From positions 1-64,000 of the forward strand of contig JAQWIT010000003.1 of the NCBI GenBank assembly GCA_029248745.1: a DNA stretch of 64,000 nt, given 5' to 3'. The translations under genes and the position numbers were made by a program. Every line of letters begins with the position of its first letter. Position 1 is the first letter of the stretch. The stretch is from Gammaproteobacteria bacterium (GTDB taxonomy: Bacteria; Pseudomonadota; Gammaproteobacteria; Nitrosococcales; Methylophagaceae). Under the pieces are notes generated by a model. It ran no database searches. It worked only from the letters and a program-made list of their open reading frames with translations, and was not told the origin of the DNA. Positions 38,168 to 48,205 of the stretch are shown piece by piece.

Positions 38168-38731
38168 CTATTTCGTGATACGAGTAAACTTTGAGCCTTC
38201 GAGTGTTAAATTAACCATCAAGCCCTTGTTACTAAAAACAAAGCCAACGATAGGGTCATGAATATTAATCGTATTTATATCTTCAGCAGCACCCCACTCA
38301 ACAAAGGCGACAGAACCGTCAACACCGACTTTCCAGCCTTCAAATTGCTGGAATTTAGTTAAGGCTTCCTCACTAAGAAAAACTAATATAATAGACTTTG
38401 ATTGCGCGCCTGCCTGTAGACCAATTGAAGCAGAGGCAGTATTGTAATAAGCCCGTGTTTGGTCATTGATGACAAGTGCTCCTTCACCATATTCACCACC
38501 AATAAAGAAACCGGCTTTTAAGACTTTTGGAAAGACCAAAACGCCTTTAGCACGTTTTAAAAACTCGTCACCGCCGGGGACATCCTGACGATACTGCTTC
38601 AGTGTTTCATTGACACCAATATTGATTTCAGTTGATGAGGCAGCGAAGCTAGTGGAGGGTAAAGAAGCAAGAACAAAGGCGAGCAGGCCAAAAAAGATGA
38701 TGAAATAGGGACGCCGGCGTTGATTAGGCAT
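38168..38731 (-). CDS. YSC84/SYLF-domain lipid-binding protein
   Basis: A 187-residue exported protein: a signal peptide ending near SFAA (residue about 31) and a SYLF domain with AKGVLVFPKVLKAGFFIGGEYGEGALV and the typical later GWKVGVDGSVAFVEWG. SYLF proteins bind phosphoinositides or other lipids; the bacterial role is unclear. The frame is intact. Confidence 0.85.
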   Translation of the reverse strand: MPNQRRRPYFIIFFGLLAFVLASLPSTSFAASSTEINIGVNETLKQYRQDVPGGDEFLKRAKGVLVFPKVLKAGFFIGGEYGEGALVINDQTRAYYNTASASIGLQAGAQSKSIILVFLSEEALTKFQQFEGWKVGVDGSVAFVEWGAAEDINTINIHDPIVGFVFSNKGLMVNLTLEGSKFTRITK

Positions 38732-38846
38732 GTTTCAAACTACCTGCTTCAGTAAAGGTAGGTCTTAAAGTAGCATGTAATTAAGGTGGAATAAAGCCCC
38801 TACGCCTACAAAAAAATAGTCATTGGGGTGTTTTAATTGAGGTAAT

Positions 38847-40442
38847 TTAGCCGATGCCCTGACTAGAAAGATATTCTTCATAGCTACCTCTAAAGTCAAC
38901 AATGCCTGATTCAGTCATATCAAAAACACGCGTAGCAAGAGAAGATACAAACTCACGATCATGACTTACGAAGAATAAAGTACCATCATATTGGCTTAAC
39001 GCCATATTAAGTGATTCAATCGATTCCATATCCATATGGTTAGTTGGTTCATCCATAATGAGAATATTCGGTTTTTGCAGCAATAATTTACCGAACATCA
39101 TGCGGCCTTTTTCACCTCCAGATAACACGCTGGCTTTTTTATCTATCATTGAGCCTGAGAATAACAGTCGACCGAGTGTGCCACGAATCACTTGTTCATC
39201 ATCGGAAGGTTTACCCCATTGTTGCATCCATTCAAATAGCGTTAAATCATCTTCAAAAAAGCGTTCATGATCTTGAGCATAATAACCAATATTAGCATTT
39301 TCAGACCACTTCACTTCACCAGATTTAGGTGGCATTTCATTGGCTAAGGTTTTAGTTAATGTTGATTTACCAATCCCATTTGGACCAATAATAGCAATAC
39401 GCTCACCGACTTCAACCATGAATTTAAAGCCTTCGAATAATGCTGGTTCATCATCATAGCCTTGGCCTACGTTGTTCACTTCAAGGGCATTTCTGAATAA
39501 TTTCTTGTCCTGTTCAAAACGAATGAAAGGATTCACCCGGCTCGAAGGTTTAATATCATCTAATTGGATCTTATCAATCTGTTTCGCACGAGAGGTCGCT
39601 TGTTTAGCCTTGGAAGCATTAGCAGAGAAACGGCGAACAAAATCTTGTAGCTCTGTAATTTGTGCTTTCTTTTTCGCATTATCAGCGATTTGTCGTGCTC
39701 TTGCTTGGGTCGAAGCCAACATATATTCATCGTAGTTACCCGGATAAATACGGAGTTCACCAAAGTCCATGTCTGCCATATGCGTACAAACACTGTTCAA
39801 GAAGTGACGGTCATGCGAGATGATGAGCATCGTGCCATTACGTTGATTAATAATGTCTTCTAGCCAACGAATCGTATTAATGTCCAAGTGGTTAGTAGGT
39901 TCATCAAGTAGGAAAATGTCAGGCTCTGCAAATAACACTTGAGTCAATAAAATACGCAGTTTCCAACCGGGTGCTATTTCACTCATAGGGCCGTAATGTT
40001 GTTCTGTTGGAATACCTACACCGAGTAATAATTCACCAGCACGTGATTCAGCAGTATAGCCATCCATTTCAGCATATAGTCCTTCAAGCTCAGCGACTTT
40101 TAGACCATCTTCTTCTGACATCTCAGGCAAATTATAGATGCGATCACGTTCCTGGTGGACTTCCCATAGCTCGGGATTTCCCATAATAACGACATCGATA
40201 ACACGCTGATCTTCATAAGCGAACTGATCTTGTTTTAGCACAGAAAAAGTTTCGTTAACATCGAGACTAACATTACCGGAGGTGGGTTCTAATTGACCTG
40301 ATAGAATTTTCATAAAGGTCGATTTACCACAGCCGTTGGCACCAATAAGGCCATAGCGGTTGCCCTCACCAAACTTAACTGAAACGTTTTCAAACAAGGG
40401 CTTAGCACCAAATTGCATGGTGATATTTGCAGTAGTTAACAA
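38847..40442 (-). CDS. ybiT: ABC-F ATPase, YbiT type
   Basis: A 531-residue protein with two ABC nucleotide-binding domains and no membrane segment. Walker [10 protein letters not shown] and GPNGIGKST, and [10 protein letters not shown] / [10 protein letters not shown] are complete. The N terminus [19 protein letters not shown] and overall length fit YbiT. ABC-F proteins act on the ribosome E site. The start is TTG at 40442, aligned with YbiT and preceded by AGGA. Confidence 0.92.
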   Translation of the reverse strand: MLTTANITMQFGAKPLFENVSVKFGEGNRYGLIGANGCGKSTFMKILSGQLEPTSGNVSLDVNETFSVLKQDQFAYEDQRVIDVVIMGNPELWEVHQERDRIYNLPEMSEEDGLKVAELEGLYAEMDGYTAESRAGELLLGVGIPTEQHYGPMSEIAPGWKLRILLTQVLFAEPDIFLLDEPTNHLDINTIRWLEDIINQRNGTMLIISHDRHFLNSVCTHMADMDFGELRIYPGNYDEYMLASTQARARQIADNAKKKAQITELQDFVRRFSANASKAKQATSRAKQIDKIQLDDIKPSSRVNPFIRFEQDKKLFRNALEVNNVGQGYDDEPALFEGFKFMVEVGERIAIIGPNGIGKSTLTKTLANEMPPKSGEVKWSENANIGYYAQDHERFFEDDLTLFEWMQQWGKPSDDEQVIRGTLGRLLFSGSMIDKKASVLSGGEKGRMMFGKLLLQKPNILIMDEPTNHMDMESIESLNMALSQYDGTLFFVSHDREFVSSLATRVFDMTESGIVDFRGSYEEYLSSQGIG

Positions 40443-40505
40443 GGCGGTGTTCCTGTGGTTGTGATGCTTAACGCAATCTAGAAAAACGCGCCATTATACA
40501 TGGTC

Positions 40506-40769
40506 TTACTGTTGTTCGATAAGGCTTATTTTGGCTTTTCGGGGTAGTTTCTTTATGGTAGCTTCACGTTTTGAAGCACTGCTACGATCCAAGTGCGGTT
40601 CAGTAAATACTATTTGTTTTGCTGGGCTGGTATTAAAGAAACGTGCACCGGCCCGTTTGGATTGATGCTCAGAAAAACGGCGTACTAAATCAGTTGTAAT
40701 ACCCGTATAAAAGTGGCCATTCTCGGCCTCAACAATATAAACAAACCATGTGCTTTTTGAATTGGTCAT
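40506..40769 (-). CDS. GIY-YIG domain protein
   Basis: An 87-residue single-domain protein of the UvrC-like GIY-YIG superfamily (YhbQ-type). FVYIVEAENGHFYTGITTDLVRRFSEH carries a YIV...YTG variant of the motif and the catalytic arginine; a later SKREATIKK has the conserved glutamate. It overlaps msrB by one base, so they are co-transcribed. Confidence 0.88.
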   Translation of the reverse strand: MTNSKSTWFVYIVEAENGHFYTGITTDLVRRFSEHQSKRAGARFFNTSPAKQIVFTEPHLDRSSASKREATIKKLPRKAKISLIEQQ

Positions 40770-41164
40770 TAAGCCTCTTTGTCAAAGTCAATCGACACAG
40801 AATTAATACAATAACGTAAGCCTGTTGGGCCAGGCCCATCATTAAAGACATGGCCTAAATGAGCATCACATTCGGGGCAACGGACTTCGACACGACGCAT
40901 GCCATGACTATCGTCAAAGACTTCGGTGATGCTATTGGCAATCAGCTGATCTGAAAAGCTTGGCCAGCCGCAGCCAGAATCAAATTTTGAATCGGAAGAA
41001 AACAAAGTATGCTGGCAACAAATACAACGATAAGTGCCTGTTTCATGATGGTCGACATAAATGCCAGAGAAGGGAGGTTCAGTGCCTGCTTGACGGGTGA
41101 CGCGGTATTGTTCGTCAGAGAGTTGTTCGCGCCATTGCGCATCGGTTTTTTTGATGGAAGCCAT
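40769..41164 (-). CDS. msrB: Peptide-methionine (R)-S-oxide reductase MsrB
   Basis: A 131-residue enzyme that repairs R-methionine sulfoxide. Two zinc CxxC pairs (CICC and CPEC) and the catalytic cysteine in LRYCINS are present, together with GCGWPSF and HLGHVF. Length is standard. It is cytosolic and shares a transcript with the GIY-YIG gene. Confidence 0.96.
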   Translation of the reverse strand: MASIKKTDAQWREQLSDEQYRVTRQAGTEPPFSGIYVDHHETGTYRCICCQHTLFSSDSKFDSGCGWPSFSDQLIANSITEVFDDSHGMRRVEVRCPECDAHLGHVFNDGPGPTGLRYCINSVSIDFDKEA

Positions 41165-41211
41165 AATGCAAAACCAAAATAAAATCAGGAATGCTTATGG
41201 TAACTGATTTT

Positions 41212-41246
41212 CTTCTGGAGTGGCGTTAATGCCACTCCAAAAGAAG
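41212..41246. terminator. Strong hairpin between chemoreceptor pseudogene and msrB
   Basis: TGGAGTGGC and GCCACTCCA form a perfect 9-bp stem with a 6-base loop, extended by imperfect CTTC/GAAG flanks. It lies 21 bases past the chemoreceptor stop on the minus strand. There is no proper T-run, so termination is likely but not certain. Confidence 0.5.
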
Positions 41247-41266
41247 TTCAGTTGTTGGTGGAGAGC

Positions 41267-42780
41267 TTAAGCCGTTCCGGGTTTAAACTGCGCCAATAAT
41301 GAGCGTGAGCTATCAATCGCATTATTGATTTCATCAGCAACACTAAGGGCCTGATTAACCGTTTCGGTTGTACTGTCTGCAAAGGTTGTGACATTAGTAA
41401 TTTTCTTACCAATTTCATCAGTCACTACTGACTGTTGTTCAGTAGCAGAAGCAGAGTTTAAGGTGCGGTTTAATGCATCACCCGCTTGAGCAGCATGTTG
41501 AACACTTTCTTCAGTCTGCTGATTACTTTCGTTGATCGCAGTGACAGCTTCTTGTGTTTGGCCTTGTAAACGTTCAACAATGCTACGAATTTGTTCCGTT
41601 GATTGTTGAGTACGTTGTGCCAAAGTACGCACTTCATCAGCTGCAACAGCAAACCCAAAACCTTGTTCACCAGCACGTGCTGCTTCAATCGCTACATTGA
41701 GTGCTAATAAGTTAGTTTGCTCAGCGATGCCTGTGATAACTTCAAGGACTTGCCCAACTTCTTGGCTATCTGCATCAAGCCTCTTAATGACGTTTGATGC
41801 ATTATTAATACGGCTAGACATCGATTCATTACTCTCAATAGCTTGTGTCACAATCTCGCTACCATTTTCGGCTTCTTTGTTGGCCTTATCAGCTGCTTCA
41901 GCGGCTTGAAGGGTATTTTGAGCAACCATTTTTAATGTTGCTGTCATTTCATGCATCGCTGTGGCAACCATGCCAACAGCAGTATGTTGTTCGTAAACAC
42001 TAGCAGTTGTATATTTTAATGAGTCTAATACTTTAGATGCTTTGGCGCTAATGGTTTCACTTGCCGCTTGAATACCCACAACTAAATCATTAACAAGGCG
42101 GAAGAACACATCGATGTTTTCTGCATCTTGCTTATCTTCAGCACGACAATAGTCGCGGTATCAAGTTGGACATCGAAATTTTTAGTTTCAACAGCAGCAG
42201 CAACATTCGTCTTAAAGCGTGCACTCGTTGAGAATTGTTCTTGCATAGTGGCACCAAAGAATATCAAAGCGGCAACTTCGATACCGGCAAAAGAAAAGTG
42301 AATAATGAATGTCACTCAGTTACAGTTTTCAGCGAATAACTGTAGAGGGACACCCATAAATTCAACGCCAGTCAATTGGAAATACATGAAAATGAAATGA
42401 CGAACACCAATTAAACCGGTTGCGGTAACTAGGGGACGCCAATCACGGTAAATCAACATTAACGTAAAGACGACAAATACATGGAAATGCATTTCTATTC
42501 GGCCAAGCTGTTGCGTAACGAAAATAGTGGCAAACACCATCAAACACATTGATAAAATAATACGTGAGGCCAAAGTCCTTTTGATAGTCGTATAAGTGAA
42601 AAAAGCAGCAGCAGCAACGAGTAAGGCAGGAATATCACCTTATAGGTGTATATATCATAACCCTTGGGCACGATAAGCCATGCAAATGGCAAGTGGGCTA
42701 ATAGAATATAGGATATAAAGAGACGAGTGCTCGTAATCGAGCCTTAACTTCTCGGCTACGGTTTGGTCAATCTCATTCAC
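41267..42780 (-). pseudogene. Methyl-accepting chemotaxis protein, multiply disrupted
   Basis: The conceptual protein has an N-terminal multi-helix membrane sensor (e.g. VFATIFVTQQLGRIEMHFHVF) and a full cytoplasmic signalling domain with the hairpin tip [23 protein letters not shown]. From the GTG at 42780 it meets TGA at 42655-42657, TAA at 42640-42642 and TGA at 42316-42318 in frame, then shifts frame near 42155. The last 280 codons (41267-42109) are open and contain the whole signalling domain. Confidence 0.85.
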
Positions 42781-42822
42781 TTAGTGTATCTCCAAGTGTT
42801 TGTCATCCATGACTTATAATAA

Positions 42823-43383
42823 TTAAAGTGTTTGTGTCATTTCTTGCAAATCTAAATAGTCTTTTAGTACAGCTTTTTCATTTAAATTTAAATAAGGATA
42901 GGTTTTCACCCACCGTCCGTTTTTATCAATTAATTGGATCGATGAATCGTGTTCAAGTTCATCACGTGCCTTGACTCTGACGTATGTATTGAACTGCTCG
43001 GCAAATTGTTGCAAAGCTGCTTGGTCAATATTAGCGAGATAACTTTTTAAATGTTCAATGTTGTCACGTTCGTTATCAACAGAAACAAAAATTAAGCGCG
43101 TATTTTCAGGCAGGACAGATTTGAGCTTGATAAATTGAGAAAGGGTAAAAGGGTAATTATCCGCGCAATGACTAAAGCCGGAGGTGAGCTAAGTGGTATA
43201 GCCTTTTAGAACTTCGATGGAAAAAACACCCTCAACTGTACTAGCAATGATGGGTGTCGTAATTACTCTATCTCTTCTGAGCCCATAGCCATTGTCTAAC
43301 AAGTTACTGCCAAAAACAGTCCAAGCGAGAGCTAGTAAGAGCAGTAATGATGGAATTAGAATGTTTATTGTTTTTTTACGCAT
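42823..43383 (-). pseudogene. SCO1/SenC-like protein, in-frame stop and lost copper ligand
   Basis: One frame encodes an N-terminal membrane anchor (about residues 7-26) and a thioredoxin-like SCO domain (FTLSQFIKLKSVLPENTRLIFVSVD, then the C-terminal SIQLIDKNGRWVKTYPY). TAG at 43189-43191 cuts it after GYTT. The copper site CxxxC normally reads like CPDVCP; here it is CADNYP, so the second cysteine is gone (a Cys-to-Tyr change). Both point to lost function in cytochrome oxidase copper delivery. Confidence 0.75.
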
Positions 43384-43547
43384 AGCGTGTTTAATGTTTG
43401 TCTCAATATTAAAAGTTAGACCGACACATTTATCTAAAGATAATTAGGTATCGGCACAATGCTAGAAGAATTTAAGAAAGTGATTTAACGCTGTGATTAT
43501 CATCATAAAATAGACAAATGGTAATCTGTCTTTATTAAACACATGTC

Positions 43548-43606
43548 AAAAACGACTCAACATCACGTTGGACGACATAGTAGAACAGTGAACAAAGTCG
43601 TTTTTT
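43548..43606 (+). promoter_or_regulatory. Possible leader hairpin before pxpA
   Basis: AAAACGAC (43549-43556) can pair with GTCGTTTT (43597-43604), enclosing about 40 bases and ending in a T-run, 32 bases before the pxpA start. It could be an attenuator-like structure, but the loop is long. The rest of the 43384-43637 gap shows nothing clear. Confidence 0.25.
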
Positions 43607-43637
43607 AGACTAAATCACATTTACAAAAAGAATTTAT

Positions 43638-44342
43638 ATGAAAAAGACGAGAAAGTTAATTAATTGTGACCTAGGCGAATGTTTAGTCCTTAACCCTGAT
43701 GGTCAAATCATGCCATGGATTGATCAAGCAAGCATCGCATGTGGGGGGCACGCTGGTAATGATGACAGTATGGCTAAGACAATTAAGCTCGCGAAGCAAT
43801 ATCAGGTTAGTATTGGAGCACACCCCAGTTATCCTGATAAGAAGCACTTTGGCAGGCGCAGTATAGCGATGTCATTAAATCAGTTATTTGACAGTCTTGT
43901 AATGCAAGTCACTACGTTAAATAAACACTGTCGAGATCAAAAGGTGACGATGGATTACCTTAAACCGCATGGTGCTTTATATCATGACATAATGCATCAA
44001 GCACCGATTGCAGAAGTGATATGTGATGTGATTAAAGCGACTAAGCAGGAGCTCAAATTAGTTGTACAGGCTGGTGTGAATACAGAACAGATTATGGCCT
44101 CAGCAGCAAAAAAAAATGTGCAACTTCAATTCGAAGCATTTGCTGATAGAGTGTATCAAGGGGTTCAATTAAGGCTCAGGACTGAGGAAGGGGCCGTATT
44201 AGCAACGCCAGAAGAAATTGAAAACCAGTATTATCAATTATCAGCCTCAAATGCTTTTCAAATAGATACTATTTGTTTTCATTCAGATCATCCACCCTCT
44301 GTTAAAGCATTACAGCATCTTCAGGTGACGACTACGTGCTAG
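43638..44342 (+). CDS. pxpA: 5-oxoprolinase subunit A (LamB/YcsF family)
   Basis: The 234-residue subunit belongs to the LamB/YcsF family. INCDLGECL at the N terminus, ACGGHAGND, GAHPSYPDKKHFGRR and YLKPHGALYHD are diagnostic. With PxpB and PxpC it hydrolyses 5-oxoproline to glutamate using ATP, a repair of a damaged-glutamine product. It overlaps pxpB by seven bases. Confidence 0.95.
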   Translation: MKKTRKLINCDLGECLVLNPDGQIMPWIDQASIACGGHAGNDDSMAKTIKLAKQYQVSIGAHPSYPDKKHFGRRSIAMSLNQLFDSLVMQVTTLNKHCRDQKVTMDYLKPHGALYHDIMHQAPIAEVICDVIKATKQELKLVVQAGVNTEQIMASAAKKNVQLQFEAFADRVYQGVQLRLRTEEGAVLATPEEIENQYYQLSASNAFQIDTICFHSDHPPSVKALQHLQVTTTC

Positions 44343-45019
44343 ATATTAAAGTGGCTGGCGAAAATGCCATCATTATTTATTTAGGAAACCAGATAGCAGA
44401 AAAGGTGGTCGAGGACATCACGTTTTTCACCGCCTTATTAAAACAAGAGTTAGGCAATGTCATCATAGATATTGTGCCTTCTTACACCAGTATAATGTTG
44501 TCCTATCGCCTAGATAAAATCGACCATAAAAGCTTGTGCGAACAAATAACAATGCTGATTGAAAACAACACTTTGATGATTAAAATGAATCAGGATGTGT
44601 TGTTAGAAATTCCTGTTTTATATGATGCTGATGTGGGATTAGACCTCGCTGATTATCTACATGAAAAAAGCCTGAATTTAGACACCTTAATCAAGTTACA
44701 CACTGAGCGTGACTATCTGGTCTATGGGGTTGGTTTTAGTCCCGCCTTCGCTTACCTAGGAACAGTAGAACTCAGGTTAGAAACGGCGAGGCTAGAAACA
44801 CCAAGGGTTAAAATACCAGCAGGTAGCGTGGGTATTGCCGATAATCAAACGGCCGTTTATCCCATTAGCTCGTCAGGCGGTTGGAAAATTATAGGTCGAA
44901 CGCCTTTAGATTTATCATTGGCCAATCCAGATAACATTAACTTATTCAAGGTCGGTGGTAAGGTACGTTTCCGTCCAATTCAATTGGCTGAGTTCTTAGC
45001 ACTGGGCGGCGAAATATGA
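44336..45019 (+). CDS. pxpB: 5-oxoprolinase subunit B (KipI-like)
   Basis: A 227-residue subunit related to KipI and the N-terminal carboxyltransferase half of urea amidolyase. IPVLYDADVGLDL, HTERDYLVYGVGFSPAFAYLG and PAGSVGIADNQTAVYP are the family landmarks. The start is GTG at 44336. It overlaps pxpC by four bases. Confidence 0.93.
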   Translation: MLDIKVAGENAIIIYLGNQIAEKVVEDITFFTALLKQELGNVIIDIVPSYTSIMLSYRLDKIDHKSLCEQITMLIENNTLMIKMNQDVLLEIPVLYDADVGLDLADYLHEKSLNLDTLIKLHTERDYLVYGVGFSPAFAYLGTVELRLETARLETPRVKIPAGSVGIADNQTAVYPISSSGGWKIIGRTPLDLSLANPDNINLFKVGGKVRFRPIQLAEFLALGGEI

Positions 45020-45936
45020 GCTTTCGTATTATCAAACCCGGGTTTCTAGCGACTATACAAGATACCGGAAGGGCGGGTTATGCTGAACAAGGCCTCAGTC
45101 AGTCGGGGGTTGCCGACGAACAAGCCTACCATTGGACGAATTATTTGTTAGGTAATCACTTTAATGATGCAGCAGTTGAGCTCACGATAGGCAACGTCGA
45201 ATGGCAAGCTTTAGATGATATGGAAATGGTGATATGCGGTGCCGATATGGGATTCACCATCGACGAAAACCCCATTGCGATGTGGCAAACAGCATTAATC
45301 AAAGAGGGTGAAGTCTTGCGCTGCCAAACATCCAAGAAAAATGCAGGGTTGAGAGCAATAATAGCAGTCAAGGGAGGCTTTCAGAGCCAACCTGCTTTTG
45401 GCTCTAGATCAGTCAACTTACGTGAGCAAATCGGACAAGTAATTAAAGCCGATGAGACCTTGCTGACATCATCCTTGGTGATACAAAAAACAATCACACG
45501 CCAGATACCAGATTATTTTAAACCTGATTACACCCAACCATTGGTATTAAGGCTGATACCGGGCTATCAATACGATGACTTTACTGAGCAGCAGATCGAG
45601 ATCTTATTAAATCAGCACTATTTATTAAACGCGACTTCAGATAGAACAGGATGCAGATTACATGGTCAGGCTATCCATAACGTCCCAGAAAAAATGATTT
45701 CTGAAGGCGTGACCTATGGCAGTGTTGAAATTACGACAGATGGTCAGCCAATTATCTTACTCAAGGACAGACCAACGATTGGGGGCTATCCCAAAATAGG
45801 CACAGTGATGTCACTTGATTTATCGCAACTAGCGCAAAGGCAAGCCGGCACACAGATAAAATTTGAATTAATGACCTTAGAACAAGCACAGCAACAGCGC
45901 AGAGAATTTAACCTTTTCTTTGGCTTATATAACTAA
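45016..45936 (+). CDS. pxpC: 5-oxoprolinase subunit C (KipA-like, biotin-dependent carboxyltransferase family)
   Basis: The 306-residue subunit has the KipA signatures: IIKPGFLATIQDTGRAGYAEQGLSQSG at the N terminus (shown only as landmark positions 4-28), then SDRTGCRLHG and the substrate-loop type EGVTYGSVEITTDGQPI. It completes an intact pxpABC operon. Its end overlaps the convergent MATE gene by four bases. Confidence 0.93.
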   Translation: MSFRIIKPGFLATIQDTGRAGYAEQGLSQSGVADEQAYHWTNYLLGNHFNDAAVELTIGNVEWQALDDMEMVICGADMGFTIDENPIAMWQTALIKEGEVLRCQTSKKNAGLRAIIAVKGGFQSQPAFGSRSVNLREQIGQVIKADETLLTSSLVIQKTITRQIPDYFKPDYTQPLVLRLIPGYQYDDFTEQQIEILLNQHYLLNATSDRTGCRLHGQAIHNVPEKMISEGVTYGSVEITTDGQPIILLKDRPTIGGYPKIGTVMSLDLSQLAQRQAGTQIKFELMTLEQAQQQRREFNLFFGLYN

Positions 45937-47258
45937 ATCAGTACTTCTTGTTTAACTTTACTACGCATATGGACAAATTGTAGGCTAACCGTTAACCAAC
46001 TGGCTAAGGCAATAGACCACCAAATACCAAAGATATTGGTTTCTAATACGAACAAGGCAATGACGATAAATAGTGATGGTAATATTAATTGACGAGCAAG
46101 GTTAAAATACATCGGCACAGCTGCTTGCTTCATTCCTTGTAGGACTGCACCTGAAATAAAGGAGAGCACGTAGGCAGGGAGAATAATGGCTTCAACACGT
46201 AGATAGCCAACACCAATTTCAATGACATTGGGATCATCAGTAAACAGTGAAATTAATGTGCTAGCAAAGATGAACACTAAAATACCACCAAGGACCATCA
46301 TCGCTGTGCCGATTTTGATTGAGTCGAGGGCAACTTTCTCCATTCTCTGAAATTGCCGGGCACCATAATTAACACTGACTAGGGACAGCACAGCAATATT
46401 AATTCCGACTGTAGGTAGCAATACTAACTGTTCTACACGTAACGCAATTCCTAAGCCAGCCACAGCACCTTCACCAAATTGGGCAACGGCCGCCGTGACG
46501 ATGATTGAGCCTAATGCAATTAGAAACATATTGGTGCTGGCAGGCAAGGATTGATTAAACAGGGCACGATAATACGACCAATTAGGAATCAAGTGTTGCC
46601 ACCGTAAACAATAGCCTAATGCACTCTGTTTTACTTTCCAAGACAAGTAAAGTGCACTACCTAATTGCGTGAGTGCTGTAGCAGCAGCTAAACCGTAAAC
46701 ACCCCAGCCAAAGCCAAACATAAGCAACGGATCTAATATGATATTGGCTAAAAAAGCCACGATAAGACTGTTTCGAAAACTAGTGGTATCACCCAAGGAA
46801 TTTAAAATACCATTGGCCGCCATCACATGAGCTGAGAAAGCCAATGTCGGTAAGATAATGGATAAATACTTTAAAGCATCATTTAGATAAGCACCTTCAG
46901 CACCCATAAGATGAAAAAGGTCAGAAGCGAAGATCAAGACAGTTAAACCAATGACGATGGCAGATAGCCATGAAAAAGAAAGTGCTTGTCCCGCAATTTC
47001 CTCAGCTAAATCATGCCTTCCTTCACCACGGGCATTCCCAACGAGGGTATTGGTACCTTGGCCGACACCAATAGCAACAGCGATACCCAAAAAATAAATC
47101 GGTGCTGCCAGAGAAAGTCCCGCTAGGGCGGTTGATGACAACATGCCGGCATAATAATTATCGACAATGTAGTACATCGTATTGAAAAACATACCAATAC
47201 TTGCGGGTACAGCGATTTTTTTAAGTAAATGCGGTATGGGGTCTTTGGTCAGATCCAA
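45933..47258 (-). CDS. MATE family efflux transporter
   Basis: A 441-residue membrane protein with about twelve hydrophobic segments in two bundles. The start TKDPIPHLLKKIAVPASIGMFFNTMYYIVDNYYAG is typical of the DinF/NorM superfamily (landmark only). MATE proteins export cationic drugs by Na+ or H+ exchange; the substrate here is unknown. The start is TTG at 47258 with an AGGA site. The frame is intact. Confidence 0.88.
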   Translation of the reverse strand: MDLTKDPIPHLLKKIAVPASIGMFFNTMYYIVDNYYAGMLSSTALAGLSLAAPIYFLGIAVAIGVGQGTNTLVGNARGEGRHDLAEEIAGQALSFSWLSAIVIGLTVLIFASDLFHLMGAEGAYLNDALKYLSIILPTLAFSAHVMAANGILNSLGDTTSFRNSLIVAFLANIILDPLLMFGFGWGVYGLAAATALTQLGSALYLSWKVKQSALGYCLRWQHLIPNWSYYRALFNQSLPASTNMFLIALGSIIVTAAVAQFGEGAVAGLGIALRVEQLVLLPTVGINIAVLSLVSVNYGARQFQRMEKVALDSIKIGTAMMVLGGILVFIFASTLISLFTDDPNVIEIGVGYLRVEAIILPAYVLSFISGAVLQGMKQAAVPMYFNLARQLILPSLFIVIALFVLETNIFGIWWSIALASWLTVSLQFVHMRSKVKQEVLI

Positions 47259-47424
47259 GTGCGTTCCTAAGTAACGAAATACAGAAAAATCACAGCGAAT
47301 AATGAAGTGCTCTTAGCCGTGAGCCAGGAGCAAAATTATAGCTTGTCTTGGATAAATCTGTTGGTTTAAAACGCTAGCCACCGAAGTCACGAGGGCTTGG
47401 GTGGCTAATCATGTTGATGGTTGA

Positions 47425-48090
47425 TTAAATTCTAATCGTACCGCCATAATACGATGGCGCCCTCATAGAAAAGTTTTCACAGTAGGTCAATTTCTGCTCT
47501 TCAAGAATACCAACGGCAATTTTTTCACCCATACGTAACGATTCGATATAGTCGGTGAAGTAACGCACACCGGCCCAATCACGTCCAATCGCAATATTAG
47601 ATGCCAGTTTATTTAATTCACCTTCAACGGTTAGTGATCCATCAGTGACAGGTGCTGTCTCCAATTTTGAACTGTCTGGCGTCGGGACAAAAGCCGTTGT
47701 GTCATTGCCCGCTAAATTCAGCGGATGTTTATGATCAAAAAAGGCTTTCACAATCCCTAAATCATTGCCACATGGCCAAATAAGCGGAATAACGAGTATT
47801 TCATTCTTCTGCTTCGTATCACATAACTTTTGAAACTCATCCGCTGCACGAACACAGTTTCAGGTTATTTAGAAAAGCCTCGCATATAAATAAGAATTTG
47901 CTTGTAATCGCAGGCTTTCAGTTGCTTAAGAAAAGAGACACTACCAATTTCTGTATGTTTTTCATCTTCACCATACTCACAGAAAAAAAACAGAATTACT
48001 CGCAGCATTATTATCAAGATCAAAACTGAAATTGCGCCCAACACGGGTCAGGATACTTTGTTTGGAGAAACGGTTCGTAGTAAATAACAT
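47425..48090 (-). pseudogene. Deletion fusion: alpha/beta-hydrolase-like 5' part joined to haloperoxidase-like 3' part
   Basis: The 5' part (48090 to about 47757) starts with a strong AGGAGGGAG site and encodes VGRNFSFDLDNNAASNSV, ILIYMRGFS (hydrolase-like HG loop, His now Arg) and LVIPLIWPCGNDLG. It is broken by an eight-base T-run (47983-47990, one T too many), a TAA after GFSK and another shift. The 3' part (47425-47750) encodes KAFFDHKHPLN, NIAIGRDWAGVRYFTDY and GILEEQKLTY, the C-terminal end of a vanadium haloperoxidase-like PAP2 protein. The join near 47742-47756 lies at IVKA, where both parents may share similar sequence. Confidence 0.65.
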
Positions 48091-48205
48091 GTAGACTCCC
48101 TCCTAAGATGTCAATAAAAATAGAACATCTTCATTCTAAATCCAATAAAGGCAGTAAAGCAATAACCGAATTGAGTTGATTAAATAACGGGATTTAATGG
48201 GGTTG

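Noticed and set aside
28513-43383. Stop codon recoding (selenocysteine, readthrough or altered code)
   Set aside because: All three stop codons occur inside broken genes, no consistent context or SECIS-like pattern is seen, and all three are used as normal stops in intact genes of this window.
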